Of a stretch of DNA of 64,000 nucleotides, positions 47,343-57,085 are shown piece by piece (position 1 is the first letter of the stretch; every line of letters starts with the position of its first letter). The DNA comes from Paenibacillus profundus. Lineage in GTDB: Bacteria; Bacillota; Bacilli; Paenibacillales; Paenibacillaceae. The stretch is from positions 124,001 to 188,000 of the forward strand of contig NZ_JAJNBZ010000004.1 in NCBI RefSeq assembly GCF_021369635.1, written 5' to 3'. The translations under genes were made by a program, and so were the position numbers. The notes under the pieces were generated by a model. That model made no database searches. It was given only the letters and a program-made list of their open reading frames with translations, and was not told the DNA's origin.

Positions 47343-49349
47343 TTGCTTCAACAGTTGGAAAATTGGAACCGGCGCATGAAGAAGTGGCTGTGGCTGCTTG
47401 TCATCGTTGGGTTAGTTGCTGCCACGCCTGTCGTGGTTCAGCGTGTGCAAACCGAACATACGGCCAATCAAGTCGAGATGGTGTTCAACTATCGCGATTT
47501 AGTGGACATTTCCGCCTACAAGCCGAATCCGGCAGCGTTCATTGACGAACAATTGGAACGGTTGAAAGAGGCTGGCGTGCAGTCTATGGCCATGTTCGAA
47601 AGTACGCTGACGGAATTGAAATCTTCTCGTCGCGTGATGCTGTACAATTCCCAGGATGCCGCGATGCTGCAAGGCAAGCTCCTTACTGGGGATGAGAACT
47701 ATACATATCTGTTATTCACGTCCACTTCCAATGAAGAGCGGTTATCACCGATAATTGAGAAGACGTTCATGAATTTGGGTATTCAGGTTCGCCTATGGCA
47801 ATTCGATGGGAAGAACGGCTTAATCTTGGAGACGCCGATTGAGAATGCGGTGATAAAGATGATGCCGCAGGATCCTGTCGCGGTAGAACAGCTGGTAGCG
47901 AAGGGCTTCCATATCGTCCCGCGCCTGTCCGACTCGTCGGAATACAATCAGGCGGAGATGGACGAGTTGCTGCGTGGTTATGCAGCGATTGGCGTCAAAC
48001 GAATCGTATTCGACGGCGAATCCGTCAAAGGATTCAATGACGACGCGGAGAAGAAGAGCCTGACCGCCTTTGCTGAGCTGTTGAACAAATATGATATCGG
48101 CTTTGCTGCAATTGAAGGGTTGAAAGCTCCGCAGAAAGGGATGAATAAGCTCGCTTATTTGACCAAATACAATGTGGCGCGCTTGCATTCCATCAATGGT
48201 CAGGAGTCGTTCAATGAACCGGAAGTGCTGGCGGACCGGTTTACACTTGCAACGAAGGACCGCAACATCCGCATGATTTACTTGAACGCGTCGGTCAAAA
48301 AAGCAACGACCAAAGCGGAAATCGTGCACTCTATCGACAACATTCTCCACACGCTGAAGGAGCCAGACAAAGCCATTGCTTCCATTGAAGCGAACGGCTT
48401 CACGATGGGACAAGCGGTGCCGTTTGATATTGTCGACTCTTCATGGCAACGCTATGCGAAGATGGTTGTTGTTGTGGGCGGGGTTGCGCTTATTGCGCTG
48501 ATGATCTCTTTCTTTGTGCCGTATATTATGCTTCCGGTGTTCCTTATCGGTCTTGTCGGAAGTGCAGGTTTATTTGTCCTGAAGCCGACATTTTTCGAGC
48601 AAGCGCTGGCGCTCGGCGTATCGATTAGCGGACCGACGATTGCGATGATATTGGCCGTTCGCCGGGTTGATCTGAATCCTCCAGTCACAGCGTTCGGCGC
48701 TCGATTTAACAAATCAATCGCGCTGTTTGTACGGACGACGGTACTATCACTTATATCTGTGCCATTAGTGATTGCATTGTTGAACAATATTACGTACAGC
48801 TTGGTGCTGAACCAATTCCGCGGAGTCAGTCTGCTGCACTTCGTGCCGCTAGCGCTTACTGCACTGTACGTATTCTTATACCGTGGCGATTCCGTATTCA
48901 AGGAAGCGGGCCGTTGGTTGAAAATGCCGATTACCGTGTTATGGGTTGTTGCCTTGGGAGTCGTTGGTGTTGTCGGGATGTATTATCTGTCCCGCACAGG
49001 CAACGCCGGCAACGTATCATCTTTTGAATTGTCGTTCCGATCGCTGCTGGAAAATACATTCGGCGTTCGCCCGCGGAACAAAGAGTTTTTGATGGCGCAC
49101 CCGTTATTTATCGTCGCGGCATTTGTCGCTTTCCGTTATCGGTTCGCCGTATTTGCGTTCATCGTGGCTGCGATGGGGCAGCTGTCCATGGTAGATACGT
49201 TTGCTCATATCCATACGCCTGTCGTTATTTCAGCTATTCGGACGCTGCTCGGTCTCGGCCTTGGGCTTGTCATTGGAATTATCGGCATCTTTGTATGGAC
49301 TATCATTGAAAGGTGTTGGGATGCATGGCGTCCGAAGTTACAAGGATAG
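47343..49349 (+). CDS. DUF5693 family polytopic membrane protein
   Basis: This is a 668-residue protein. An N-terminal membrane helix (about 13-32) is followed by a large extracytoplasmic domain (about 35-360), with strand-helix segments such as ERLKEAGVQSMAMFESTLTEL and GVKRIVFDGESVKGF that suggest an alpha/beta-barrel-like fold. The remaining part holds about eight membrane helices. Biochemical function is unknown. It starts at TTG 47343 after GGAGGG and overlaps csaB, so it is tied translationally to wall-polymer pyruvylation. A role in polymer export or modification is an inference from context only. Confidence 0.8.
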   Translation: MLQQLENWNRRMKKWLWLLVIVGLVAATPVVVQRVQTEHTANQVEMVFNYRDLVDISAYKPNPAAFIDEQLERLKEAGVQSMAMFESTLTELKSSRRVMLYNSQDAAMLQGKLLTGDENYTYLLFTSTSNEERLSPIIEKTFMNLGIQVRLWQFDGKNGLILETPIENAVIKMMPQDPVAVEQLVAKGFHIVPRLSDSSEYNQAEMDELLRGYAAIGVKRIVFDGESVKGFNDDAEKKSLTAFAELLNKYDIGFAAIEGLKAPQKGMNKLAYLTKYNVARLHSINGQESFNEPEVLADRFTLATKDRNIRMIYLNASVKKATTKAEIVHSIDNILHTLKEPDKAIASIEANGFTMGQAVPFDIVDSSWQRYAKMVVVVGGVALIALMISFFVPYIMLPVFLIGLVGSAGLFVLKPTFFEQALALGVSISGPTIAMILAVRRVDLNPPVTAFGARFNKSIALFVRTTVLSLISVPLVIALLNNITYSLVLNQFRGVSLLHFVPLALTALYVFLYRGDSVFKEAGRWLKMPITVLWVVALGVVGVVGMYYLSRTGNAGNVSSFELSFRSLLENTFGVRPRNKEFLMAHPLFIVAAFVAFRYRFAVFAFIVAAMGQLSMVDTFAHIHTPVVISAIRTLLGLGLGLVIGIIGIFVWTIIERCWDAWRPKLQG

Positions 49350-50581
49350 CTTTATCCGGCTATTACGGATTCAATAACAGCGGGGATGAGGCAGTGCTCC
49401 TGTCCATCCTCACCGCGTTGGAGCGTGCGGGAGAGCAAGCCGGCATGAAGCTTGAGCCGATTGTGCTCTCTGGCGATCCGGCCACCACCACCCGGTTGTA
49501 TGGGGTGCGCGCGGTTCACCGTATGAAGCCAGGCGATCTGCTGGGGGCGATTCGCAGCTGTGACGGCTTGATTAGCGGTGGCGGCAGCTTGCTTCAGGAT
49601 GCGACGAGCTCGAAGACGATTCCGTATTATTTGGCGGTGCTGAAGCTGGCACAATGGTTCCGCAAGCCAACTTTTATTTATGCGCAAGGCGTCGGCCCTG
49701 TTCAGCGGGAATCGTTCTATCCTTATATCCGCCATGTGTTTAACCGCAGCGCATATATCTCGGTGCGCGATAACGAGTCGGCCGAGCTGTTGACTCGAAT
49801 GGGTCTGCAGAGGGAGCTCATGCAAGTGGTCCCGGACCCGGTTATGGGGCTTCGTCTTGCCGAGGCGGAATCGGGTGATGCTTCTGCTCATGCTTTGCTG
49901 CCTGTTGGTGCGGCACAAGGATTTGATGAAGCCGGGCGTCCGTATGTCGGCGTATCGCTTCGCTTCTGGAATGAGGACCGTACGGATATGACGGCTATCG
50001 CGGATATGTTGAAGCGGGTTTGCCGCGCTCAAACGGTTCATCTGCGGTTTCTGCCATTCCATGGACAGGCGGATGAAGAAGCTTCACGCTTCGTGATGGA
50101 GAGCTTAAAGGACAAGGTAAAGCTATGGAATGGCGATATGTCTGGCGCTTGCGACGAGAATACGGTCGAAGGTGACATGGGGGACGAAGTTCCTTCTGCC
50201 GCATCTGCTGTAACTGGTTCATCCGTAATGAGCCTATGTCCGGCTCTTGAGCACCCGCAAGCGATGCTGCGCGAAGTAAGTCAATGCCGCTTGCTTGTCG
50301 GCATGCGTCTGCATTCGCTCATTTATGCCGCGTCACAGGAAATTCCGATACTGGGTATATCGTATGACCCAAAGATCGACCAATTTCTTCATCGGCTTAA
50401 TCTGACAGCAATCGGCTCCACAGCCAGATTAGATGCTTCTGCGGCAGCCGATGCGATACTGCATTCACTCGAAAATGTGGAAGCATGGCAAACTGCGCAT
50501 CATCAGGCCATTTCCGCATTGAAGCAAGAGGCGGAACAACCCGCGCAACAGGTTGCAGCATGGCTGCGTCATAAGAAATAA
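49325..50581 (+). CDS. csaB: Polysaccharide pyruvyl transferase CsaB
   Basis: CsaB adds a ketal-linked pyruvate to ManNAc of the secondary cell wall polymer, creating the ligand recognised by SLH domains. The 418-residue GT-B-like product begins with LSGYYGFNNSGDEAVLLS and has ISGGGSLLQDATSSKTIPYYL, FIYAQGVGP, the later LLVGMRLHSLIYA with its histidine, and PILGISYDPK. Its start lies within the end of the DUF5693 gene. It is followed by tagA after 12 bases. Several SLH proteins are encoded nearby, which supports this role. Confidence 0.93.
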   Translation: MASEVTRIALSGYYGFNNSGDEAVLLSILTALERAGEQAGMKLEPIVLSGDPATTTRLYGVRAVHRMKPGDLLGAIRSCDGLISGGGSLLQDATSSKTIPYYLAVLKLAQWFRKPTFIYAQGVGPVQRESFYPYIRHVFNRSAYISVRDNESAELLTRMGLQRELMQVVPDPVMGLRLAEAESGDASAHALLPVGAAQGFDEAGRPYVGVSLRFWNEDRTDMTAIADMLKRVCRAQTVHLRFLPFHGQADEEASRFVMESLKDKVKLWNGDMSGACDENTVEGDMGDEVPSAASAVTGSSVMSLCPALEHPQAMLREVSQCRLLVGMRLHSLIYAASQEIPILGISYDPKIDQFLHRLNLTAIGSTARLDASAAADAILHSLENVEAWQTAHHQAISALKQEAEQPAQQVAAWLRHKK

Positions 50582-50593
50582 GGTGGTAGCGAC

Positions 50594-51355
50594 ATGAAAA
50601 AAGTGGTGGATGTGCCGACCGTCTCCATATACGGCATCCCTTTTTCCAAATTAAATATGCGCGACACGGTTCAAATGTTAACCGATTCAATAGACAGCGG
50701 ACAGCAATCGCTGCAGGTCATTACAGCGAATCCCATCATGGTCATGGCTGCGTTGGAGAATGATAAGTTCATGAGCATCATGAAGCAAGCCGACTTGATC
50801 GTGCCGGATGGAACGGGCGTAGTCTGGGCTGCTAATTACGTAGGCAATCCGGTGGCTGAACGGGTGACAGGGTTTGACATGCTGCATGAATTAATGAAGT
50901 TCGGAGAAGACCGTCGCTGGAAAGTATTTTTGCTTGGGGCTGCGCCCGAAGTGGTTCAAGCCGCAGCGGAACGGTTACATCAACAATATCCGGCTGTCGA
51001 GATTGTCGGAGCTCGCGACGGTTTCTTCGGTGAAGCGGAGGATGAGGATGTCGTCCGTCAGGTTCAGGAAGCGAACCCGCATATATTGTTCGTCGCACGC
51101 GGGGCGGACACGCAGGAGCCTTGGATTGCGAAATATCGCCATCAGCTTCGAGTTCCCCTCATGATGGGCGTGGGCGGAAGCTTTGATATCCTGTCAGGCA
51201 GAACAAAGCGCGCTCCTAAATGGACGCAGAAGCTGCGCATCGAATGGTTGTACCGTTTGGTGACGGAGCCTAAGCGTTTTAAACGAATGCTGGTCCTGCC
51301 GATATTTGCATGGAAAGTGATGCGGGATAAAGAAAAGGTGACAAAAGCCCATTGA
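50594..51355 (+). CDS. tagA: N-acetylmannosaminyltransferase, WecG/TagA family
   Basis: TagA transfers ManNAc from UDP-ManNAc to lipid-linked GlcNAc, forming the ManNAc-GlcNAc disaccharide of teichoic acid linkage units or secondary wall polymers. The 253-residue product has ITANPIMVMAAL, ADLIVPDGTGVVWAA, the RVTGFDM block and GVGGSFDILSGRTKRAPKW. AAGGTGG precedes ATG 50594. It probably uses WecB-made UDP-ManNAc and TagO-made GlcNAc-PP-undecaprenol in the same pathway as CsaB. Confidence 0.93.
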   Translation: MKKVVDVPTVSIYGIPFSKLNMRDTVQMLTDSIDSGQQSLQVITANPIMVMAALENDKFMSIMKQADLIVPDGTGVVWAANYVGNPVAERVTGFDMLHELMKFGEDRRWKVFLLGAAPEVVQAAAERLHQQYPAVEIVGARDGFFGEAEDEDVVRQVQEANPHILFVARGADTQEPWIAKYRHQLRVPLMMGVGGSFDILSGRTKRAPKWTQKLRIEWLYRLVTEPKRFKRMLVLPIFAWKVMRDKEKVTKAH

Positions 51356-51470
51356 AATGTCGTCCAATCTTTCATTTTCGTAAGAATCCTTATCGATACA
51401 GCGTTGGTGTTTCCATTATGAACGGAGTATAATTCAATCCGGTAACATAAATGGGGGTTGAGAACAACCG

Positions 51471-52601
51471 ATGATAACCGTATATGTAGTAGGTGGATTG
51501 ATAGCATTGCTGTTGGCCACCGGATTAACGCCGTTAGTTAAGAAGTTTGCGATTAAGGTCGGAGCGGTTGACGTTCCGAATGCGCGTAAAGTCCATACAC
51601 GCATTATGCCGCGAATGGGCGGGCTTGGCATTTATGCGGCCTTTGTTTTGACGCTGCTTGCACTTATGCCATTTATTCCTGACACCTTGTTCGGTTCTGC
51701 ACGTGATGGCAATCTGGTTAAAGCATTGCTCGCCGGGGGTTCGATCATCGTACTCGTGGGGGCGTTGGACGATCGCTTTGAATTATCGGCTAAGGTGAAG
51801 CTGGTCGGGCAGATTATCGCTGCATGTGTGGTCGTGTTCGGATTTGATTTAACTGTGAACTTCGTAAATGTGCCTTTTGGTGATAAATATTGGTCAATTG
51901 AATCGTGGATTGCGATTCCGTTGACGATTTTCTGGATTGTCGGTGTGACGAACGCCATCAATTTGATTGACGGACTCGACGGATTGGCGGCTGGGGTATC
52001 CGGTATCTCGATTGCGACGATTATGGTCATGGCCGTCTTTATGGGAAATCCGGCTGTCATTCTACTGTGTGCGATTCTGCTTGGCAGCATTGTCGGATTT
52101 CTATTCTTTAACTTTCATCCGGCCAAAATTTTTATGGGTGATACGGGCTCGCTATTTTTGGGCTTCAGCTTGGCGGTATTGTCCATGCTCGGCTTCAAGC
52201 AAATTGCGATCGTCTCATTCATAACGCCGCTTCTTATTATCGGCGTGCCTTTATCGGACACCTTCTTCGCGATCATCCGCCGTTGGTTGCAGAAGAAGCC
52301 GATTTTCGCTCCAGACAAGGGGCATTTGCATCATTGTCTGCGCGAGCTAGGATTCAGCCACCGGAAGACGGTGCTTATCATTTACGGCATTGCCGCATTT
52401 TTCGGGATGCTCGCCATTATCCAATCGTTCGCGGCATCGCATGATGCGAATTGGGTCACCTTCGTCGTCATCTGCATCCTGCTCATCTCACTGCAGCTTG
52501 GAGCTGAAGTCATCGGCATCGTCAGCAAGACGAAGCGTCCGATGCTCAATATGCTTCATCGCCTGCGCGTGAAGGCGCATGCGGATTCACGCACGAAGTA
52601 A
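51471..52601 (+). CDS. tagO: UDP-GlcNAc:undecaprenyl-phosphate GlcNAc-1-phosphate transferase
   Basis: TagO is the MraY/WecA-family membrane enzyme that starts polymer synthesis on undecaprenyl phosphate. The 376-residue product has about ten helices, the Mg-binding ALDDRFELSAK, TNAINLIDGLDGLAAG and MGDTGSLFLG, and the cytosolic loop DKGHLHHCLRELGFSHR. It starts at ATG 51471, about 115 bases after tagA, and is closed by a terminator. Together with tagA and csaB it would assemble the SLH-binding polymer. Confidence 0.94.
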   Translation: MITVYVVGGLIALLLATGLTPLVKKFAIKVGAVDVPNARKVHTRIMPRMGGLGIYAAFVLTLLALMPFIPDTLFGSARDGNLVKALLAGGSIIVLVGALDDRFELSAKVKLVGQIIAACVVVFGFDLTVNFVNVPFGDKYWSIESWIAIPLTIFWIVGVTNAINLIDGLDGLAAGVSGISIATIMVMAVFMGNPAVILLCAILLGSIVGFLFFNFHPAKIFMGDTGSLFLGFSLAVLSMLGFKQIAIVSFITPLLIIGVPLSDTFFAIIRRWLQKKPIFAPDKGHLHHCLRELGFSHRKTVLIIYGIAAFFGMLAIIQSFAASHDANWVTFVVICILLISLQLGAEVIGIVSKTKRPMLNMLHRLRVKAHADSRTK

Positions 52602-52618
52602 CACAAAACTTTTATATG

Positions 52619-52654
52619 AAGCTTGTTCTCCTAATGTGAGAGCAAGCTTTTTTT
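52619..52654 (+). terminator. Terminator of tagO
   Basis: AAGCTTGTTCTC and GAGAGCAAGCTT arms are followed by seven T. Confidence 0.9.
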
Positions 52655-52754
52655 GTTTCCATTATTGACGTATCTCTTAAATTTGGACAGCTCAAAGCCG
52701 ATAACATGTCTATATGATTATATTGGTTGAATAAGGCATAATGGAGGCGATACA

Positions 52755-55700
52755 ATGCGTGCGTGGTTAAAACCCCTTTGCATGTTGCTGGTCGTTGCCT
52801 TGATGTCCACGGGAATACCGCTGGGTATCGTAAAGGCGGCAGACGATCAAGAGGGAGCAAGATATTTTCACTTTTCTAATCTGAGCACAGTAGAGGACCA
52901 TCCAACTCAGGTAAACACGGAAAATATTGAAGTGAAAGGTACGTTTAATGGAGTATCTTCAAGCTCGATTGGTTACAAAGTTGAATTAGAAGTGGACGGA
53001 AAGGTTGTTCATACAACGTATGGAACGGATGTAAAGCCGACTATTACAGGCAATTCATTCGTATTCCGCGCAGTTCCTTTGCGGACGGGATTAAACATTG
53101 TGACGGTTACGGGGCTGGGGCCGAACGGTAATACAGTTGAAGCCAGCGCTTTCGTTGAATTCAGCAACGTGCCGGCCATTTCCGATATTAAGCTGTCTGA
53201 CGGACGTGCTCTGGAATCGGGCGCGCCGCTCATTGTGAAGAGCGATACGGCAGGTCTGTCCTTGAAGGCGCCAAATGCCTCTGAAGTATCTGTAAATGGC
53301 CGCCAGATGTTCAATGGTGGTGCAGGTGTCTTCGTCTCATCTGGCATTAAGCTTCAACCAGGCTTGAATGACATCATCATTGTGGCGACGAACGGCAACT
53401 TGACCTACACGATTACGCGTCAGGTAATTTCATTCAACGGCATTTTGACAGGCTTTGATACCTTCATCGGGGACAAAGCGATTGATCATACGTCGAATCA
53501 CTATGTGACGGGTCCGGTGGGCGGTGTCGTTAAAGGAAAGTTTATCGTCCCTAAGTCGCAGCAAAGTACAACGCCGAACGATCCGACAATGGAAATCCTC
53601 GTAACGAAAGAGGGAGATCCTAATCCTCTGCTTGATGAAAAAAGCGGTACGACGATTACAAAAGTTGACGAGAGCTCGTCCTATATCATTTATGAATATA
53701 TAACAAATGGCTCGGTCAACACCTCTGCAACGGGCAAACATTCGCTCAAGCTGACGGTTACGTTTGACGGCAAGACGAATGTATTCAACAATTTCTTCAT
53801 TATAAGAGACAGCAGCGCTGCAGAAATCGTGGACGTGAAGCAGTTGTTCAATCCGCAAGAAAGCGGAGGCGGAGTGACGTTCGGAGCAGAAGCAACGTTC
53901 GCACAAAATAGCACAATCTTTGAAATGCCGCTCTATTTGAAGCTGCAGCTGAACAATTATAGCAGTCAACCGATTACGATAACGGATTGGCAGAACGGCA
54001 ATGAAGTTAAAAACCCTACCTTCCAGGCTGTGACTGGATTGACGACCATCAACAGCGAGCCGGTTATCCGCATCGATGCTTTGCCTGCTGGCGATCAGAC
54101 TTTTAAAATTGAAGTGGGTGGCGAAGTATACGAAATCAAGGTGAACTACGCGCCAGGTCCTTACATTAAGTTGACCAACGTGTTCGATGGCAAAACATTC
54201 GATAATGCGAAGGGTCTCCCGAACATTCAAGGGCGTTTAGTTAACTTCAACCTTCAAAACACGTCTGAAATGGATCAAACGTATATTACCTTTAATGGAA
54301 AGAAAGAGAAGTTGTCAGGCATCAATGCAGGTAACGGGGAGTTTGACCATCCGTTGGGTGGAGACCTTGTTGCGGGACCTAACAAGATTACGATCGATGG
54401 GGTTGCCAACGGAGTTCCGATTAGTTACACCATTACGATTTTCTTCTTCTCGAAGGATGTCCCTGCGATTGTGAAGATCTATCCGGTGCCAGAAGCGACG
54501 GATCCGACCAATCCGAACAAGGAAGACACGGAACAGAAATTCAAATTAACAAAAGATTTCCAATATGTCACAAAAGAACGCACTGCTGATGTATGGCTTG
54601 AAGTGCAAAATGCGACGGGCATGAACATCTATATCGACGGGAAGCTCTTAACGACGCTCGAAGAGAAGGATTTCATCAATGGCAGTCCGAATACGAAGCC
54701 TTCTATATTGTTCAAAGAACAAAACGTTACAACAGGCTCCTATCTGTTCTTAATGCATGGATTGGAATTACCTAAATCAGGTAAGAAGAATGTGACGATC
54801 GAGGCACGCAAAGGCGTCACTACTGCACGTCAAACGTTGGAAATTACACGTGAGCAAAATACGTTTGAGTTGCTGTCGCCGAAGCTTCCGGAAGAAAGCG
54901 TCGTGAATCAGAACTTCCTGAAGGTAAGTATTCGTGCGGAAGGCGCGGATAAGGTGCTGATTAAGAAGCAAGAGTTGGTCAAAGGCGAGGAAGATATTTT
55001 CCGTGGCGAAGTGACGTTGAAGAACGGTAAAAACACGATTAAATTTACGGTAATGCAAGGCAAACAGAAAATTAATGGCCAGTTCGAAGTGAACTATGCC
55101 AATGCGGCACTTCCTGGTGCCCAATACAAGACGTCCATCGGCAAAAACGGGAAGTTGTCCGTATTTGGAGGCAATTTGGTGCTGCAGCTGCCTAAGGGCA
55201 CGATGCTGCGCGACATGAACCCGCGCCAAGGGCAAACACCGAAGGAAATACAATTGTTCGATAAGCAAAGCGTGCTGTTCGGTATTTCTGATCCGGATGA
55301 TGGCAGAACGATCACTCGCGAGAACCAAGTCGGTGTCCGTAAACCGATAACCGGTGGAAGTGATGAGTTCCTGGATGGTGTCATGAGACGAATCGATCCA
55401 GATGAGTTTGCACGCAGCGTGCTGTTGCCTAAATCTCATTTTGGACTTGGTTCCCAATTGTATTGGATTGACGCAGGATACTTCAACTCAGAAGACAGCG
55501 TCCTGAATCAGGACTATAAGCTGGCTAGCGCGACACATCCTTATGATGAAGCGAAAAAATTCTATGAGCGTGGAGATCGGATGTGGCTCGAGCCGACGCA
55601 TCGTGGAACAATTACTTTGAAGTACGACCCTAACATTGTAAATGAGCAAGCTCGCAATGTAGGCATCTGGCGCTGGAACAACACGAATAAGCTGTGGGAG

Positions 55701-56396
55701 AATGTTGGCGGCAAGCTGGATACGAAGAAAAAGACAATTACCGCGCCGTTTGACGGATTCGGATATTACGGAGTATTCAGTGTGCGATTCAGCTATGACG
55801 ACATCATTTCGCACCGTTACGCTCGTCCGAGCTTGGAGCTCATGCTCTCGCGCGGCTTTATGAAAGCGAAGAATTTGAACGAATTCGGCGTGTACGACAA
55901 CATTACGCGTGGTGAATTTGCAACGATGCTCGTGAAGATGCTGAACATTCCGCTGGACTACGATGCGGACAACCTGACGTTCGATGACGTATTGAACTAT
56001 GAAATACCAGATTTGCTGTGGGATTATCGCTATATTGAGACTGCAGCCCGCAAAGGGATAGTTCGCGGACTGGCTCCGCGCTTGTTCATGCCGAACGGTG
56101 AGTTGACCAGACAAGAGGCAGCAGCCATGATTGCCCGTGCGATGAACTTGAAGCTTGGCGAGACAGAGAAAGAACAGGCGAAGATGCAGAAGTCATTCAC
56201 AGATGCCAACACGATTGACTACTATAGTATAAGTTCTGTATCTGCGGTATCGAAGGCAGGCATTATTGCCGGCATTCCGAATGAACTGCAGGAAGGTCAG
56301 AAGAAACCGACCTATCGCTTCGATCCGAGATCACCTCTGACGAGAGCGGATGCGGCAGTGATGGGTGAGCGTATTCTTACCAAATTGAAAAAATAA
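52755..56396 (+). CDS. Large SLH-domain surface protein with Ig-like modules
   Basis: This is a 1213-residue secreted protein. A signal peptide (about 1-29) ends near IVKAA. The long central part (about 35-1010) is beta-rich and Thr/Asn/Gly-rich, with repeated motifs such as LNIVTVTGLGPNG and PNKITIDGVANGVP, like stacked Ig-type adhesion modules. The C-terminus holds three SLH-like domains (about 1015-1213), the first rather divergent, with TRGE, TRQE and TRAD motifs. GGAGGCGAT precedes ATG 52755. Its location right after tagO recalls the SlhA surface protein reported for P. alvei in the wall-polymer locus; orthology is an inference. Confidence 0.85.
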   Translation: MRAWLKPLCMLLVVALMSTGIPLGIVKAADDQEGARYFHFSNLSTVEDHPTQVNTENIEVKGTFNGVSSSSIGYKVELEVDGKVVHTTYGTDVKPTITGNSFVFRAVPLRTGLNIVTVTGLGPNGNTVEASAFVEFSNVPAISDIKLSDGRALESGAPLIVKSDTAGLSLKAPNASEVSVNGRQMFNGGAGVFVSSGIKLQPGLNDIIIVATNGNLTYTITRQVISFNGILTGFDTFIGDKAIDHTSNHYVTGPVGGVVKGKFIVPKSQQSTTPNDPTMEILVTKEGDPNPLLDEKSGTTITKVDESSSYIIYEYITNGSVNTSATGKHSLKLTVTFDGKTNVFNNFFIIRDSSAAEIVDVKQLFNPQESGGGVTFGAEATFAQNSTIFEMPLYLKLQLNNYSSQPITITDWQNGNEVKNPTFQAVTGLTTINSEPVIRIDALPAGDQTFKIEVGGEVYEIKVNYAPGPYIKLTNVFDGKTFDNAKGLPNIQGRLVNFNLQNTSEMDQTYITFNGKKEKLSGINAGNGEFDHPLGGDLVAGPNKITIDGVANGVPISYTITIFFFSKDVPAIVKIYPVPEATDPTNPNKEDTEQKFKLTKDFQYVTKERTADVWLEVQNATGMNIYIDGKLLTTLEEKDFINGSPNTKPSILFKEQNVTTGSYLFLMHGLELPKSGKKNVTIEARKGVTTARQTLEITREQNTFELLSPKLPEESVVNQNFLKVSIRAEGADKVLIKKQELVKGEEDIFRGEVTLKNGKNTIKFTVMQGKQKINGQFEVNYANAALPGAQYKTSIGKNGKLSVFGGNLVLQLPKGTMLRDMNPRQGQTPKEIQLFDKQSVLFGISDPDDGRTITRENQVGVRKPITGGSDEFLDGVMRRIDPDEFARSVLLPKSHFGLGSQLYWIDAGYFNSEDSVLNQDYKLASATHPYDEAKKFYERGDRMWLEPTHRGTITLKYDPNIVNEQARNVGIWRWNNTNKLWENVGGKLDTKKKTITAPFDGFGYYGVFSVRFSYDDIISHRYARPSLELMLSRGFMKAKNLNEFGVYDNITRGEFATMLVKMLNIPLDYDADNLTFDDVLNYEIPDLLWDYRYIETAARKGIVRGLAPRLFMPNGELTRQEAAAMIARAMNLKLGETEKEQAKMQKSFTDANTIDYYSISSVSAVSKAGIIAGIPNELQEGQKKPTYRFDPRSPLTRADAAVMGERILTKLKK

Positions 56397-56449
56397 TCAA
56401 AAATCGTTGATTTGCTTGTTTTACTTTTGTATGGTGCGGGTATTGAAGA

Positions 56450-56477
56450 GAAGAGCCGATCTGTGACTCGGCTCTTC
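56450..56477 (+). terminator. Terminator of the large SLH protein gene
   Basis: AAGAGCCGA (56451-56459) pairs with TCGGCTCTT (56468-56476); the T run is short (CTTC). Confidence 0.7.
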
Positions 56478-56839
56478 TTCACATGCCGCCTGCTCATTCC
56501 CAATACTGAGAGGGGATGTATGAAATCCATAATGGTGGATTTACTGTAACGGGCTGGTAAACATTAGTGCGTGACGGAATACAGCAGGGAAGCTATACTA
56601 TGGATCGTAGTCGCTGATGCATACATAAACGATGTCCGATGGTATAGCAAAATGTATAGCAGAAGCAAGCAAATGCTTGTGTACATGCAATGTTTTTGTG
56701 GTTATGATGGAATCTGCGAAAAAATAATTTTATTTTTTCACCGAGAGCGCAACTTTTTGCGAAGTGGTGCGTTTAATATGATGAAGTCGAAAACAGTGGT
56801 TAAATTCTTTATTGTTCCCTGTATTTCACAAAAATATGC

Positions 56840-56868
56840 TTTACGCTAGGCGTTTGTCATTGTATAAT
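56840..56868 (+). promoter_or_regulatory. Promoter of the S-layer gene
   Basis: TTTACG (56840-56845) and TATAAT (56863-56868) are 17 bases apart. The predicted start near 56875 gives a leader of about 130 or 210 bases, depending on which of two start codons is used. Long stable leaders are common for S-layer mRNAs. Confidence 0.7.
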
Positions 56869-57085
56869 GTCTAGAGTGGTATGAGTATTTCTATTTATTC
56901 TCATCTGTTCTTATTTTGATTACTAGTTTCTGTGGCATGTCCTTGTGTTACAGACTTCTTTTTTGAATACATTTCGCTCTTACTCTGGGAAGGGGGTGAA
57001 TCGGCGAATGAGGGAAATGAGCTATCAAACTTCTACGCAATATTCTCAACAAACGAAGCAATTTAGAGGAGGAGAAAAAAAGGTT

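Larger units (their letters stand above)
56397..57007. other. Control region between the large SLH protein and the S-layer gene
   Basis: This region contains a terminator (56450-56477), the S-layer promoter (56840-56868) and an AT-rich leader. A possible 92-codon frame (56571-56849) has no SD and overlaps the promoter, so I do not call it. Confidence 0.6.

Noticed and set aside
47255-47545. Frame starting MRRRCRKDSEALEEHAIAYG after GGGGGAGG
   Set aside because: The SD is good, but most of the frame overlaps the DUF5693 gene out of phase and the C-terminal part is shadow sequence. A short leader peptide is possible but unproven.
56571-56849. 92-codon frame upstream of the S-layer gene
   Set aside because: No SD, unusual composition, and it overlaps the S-layer promoter.
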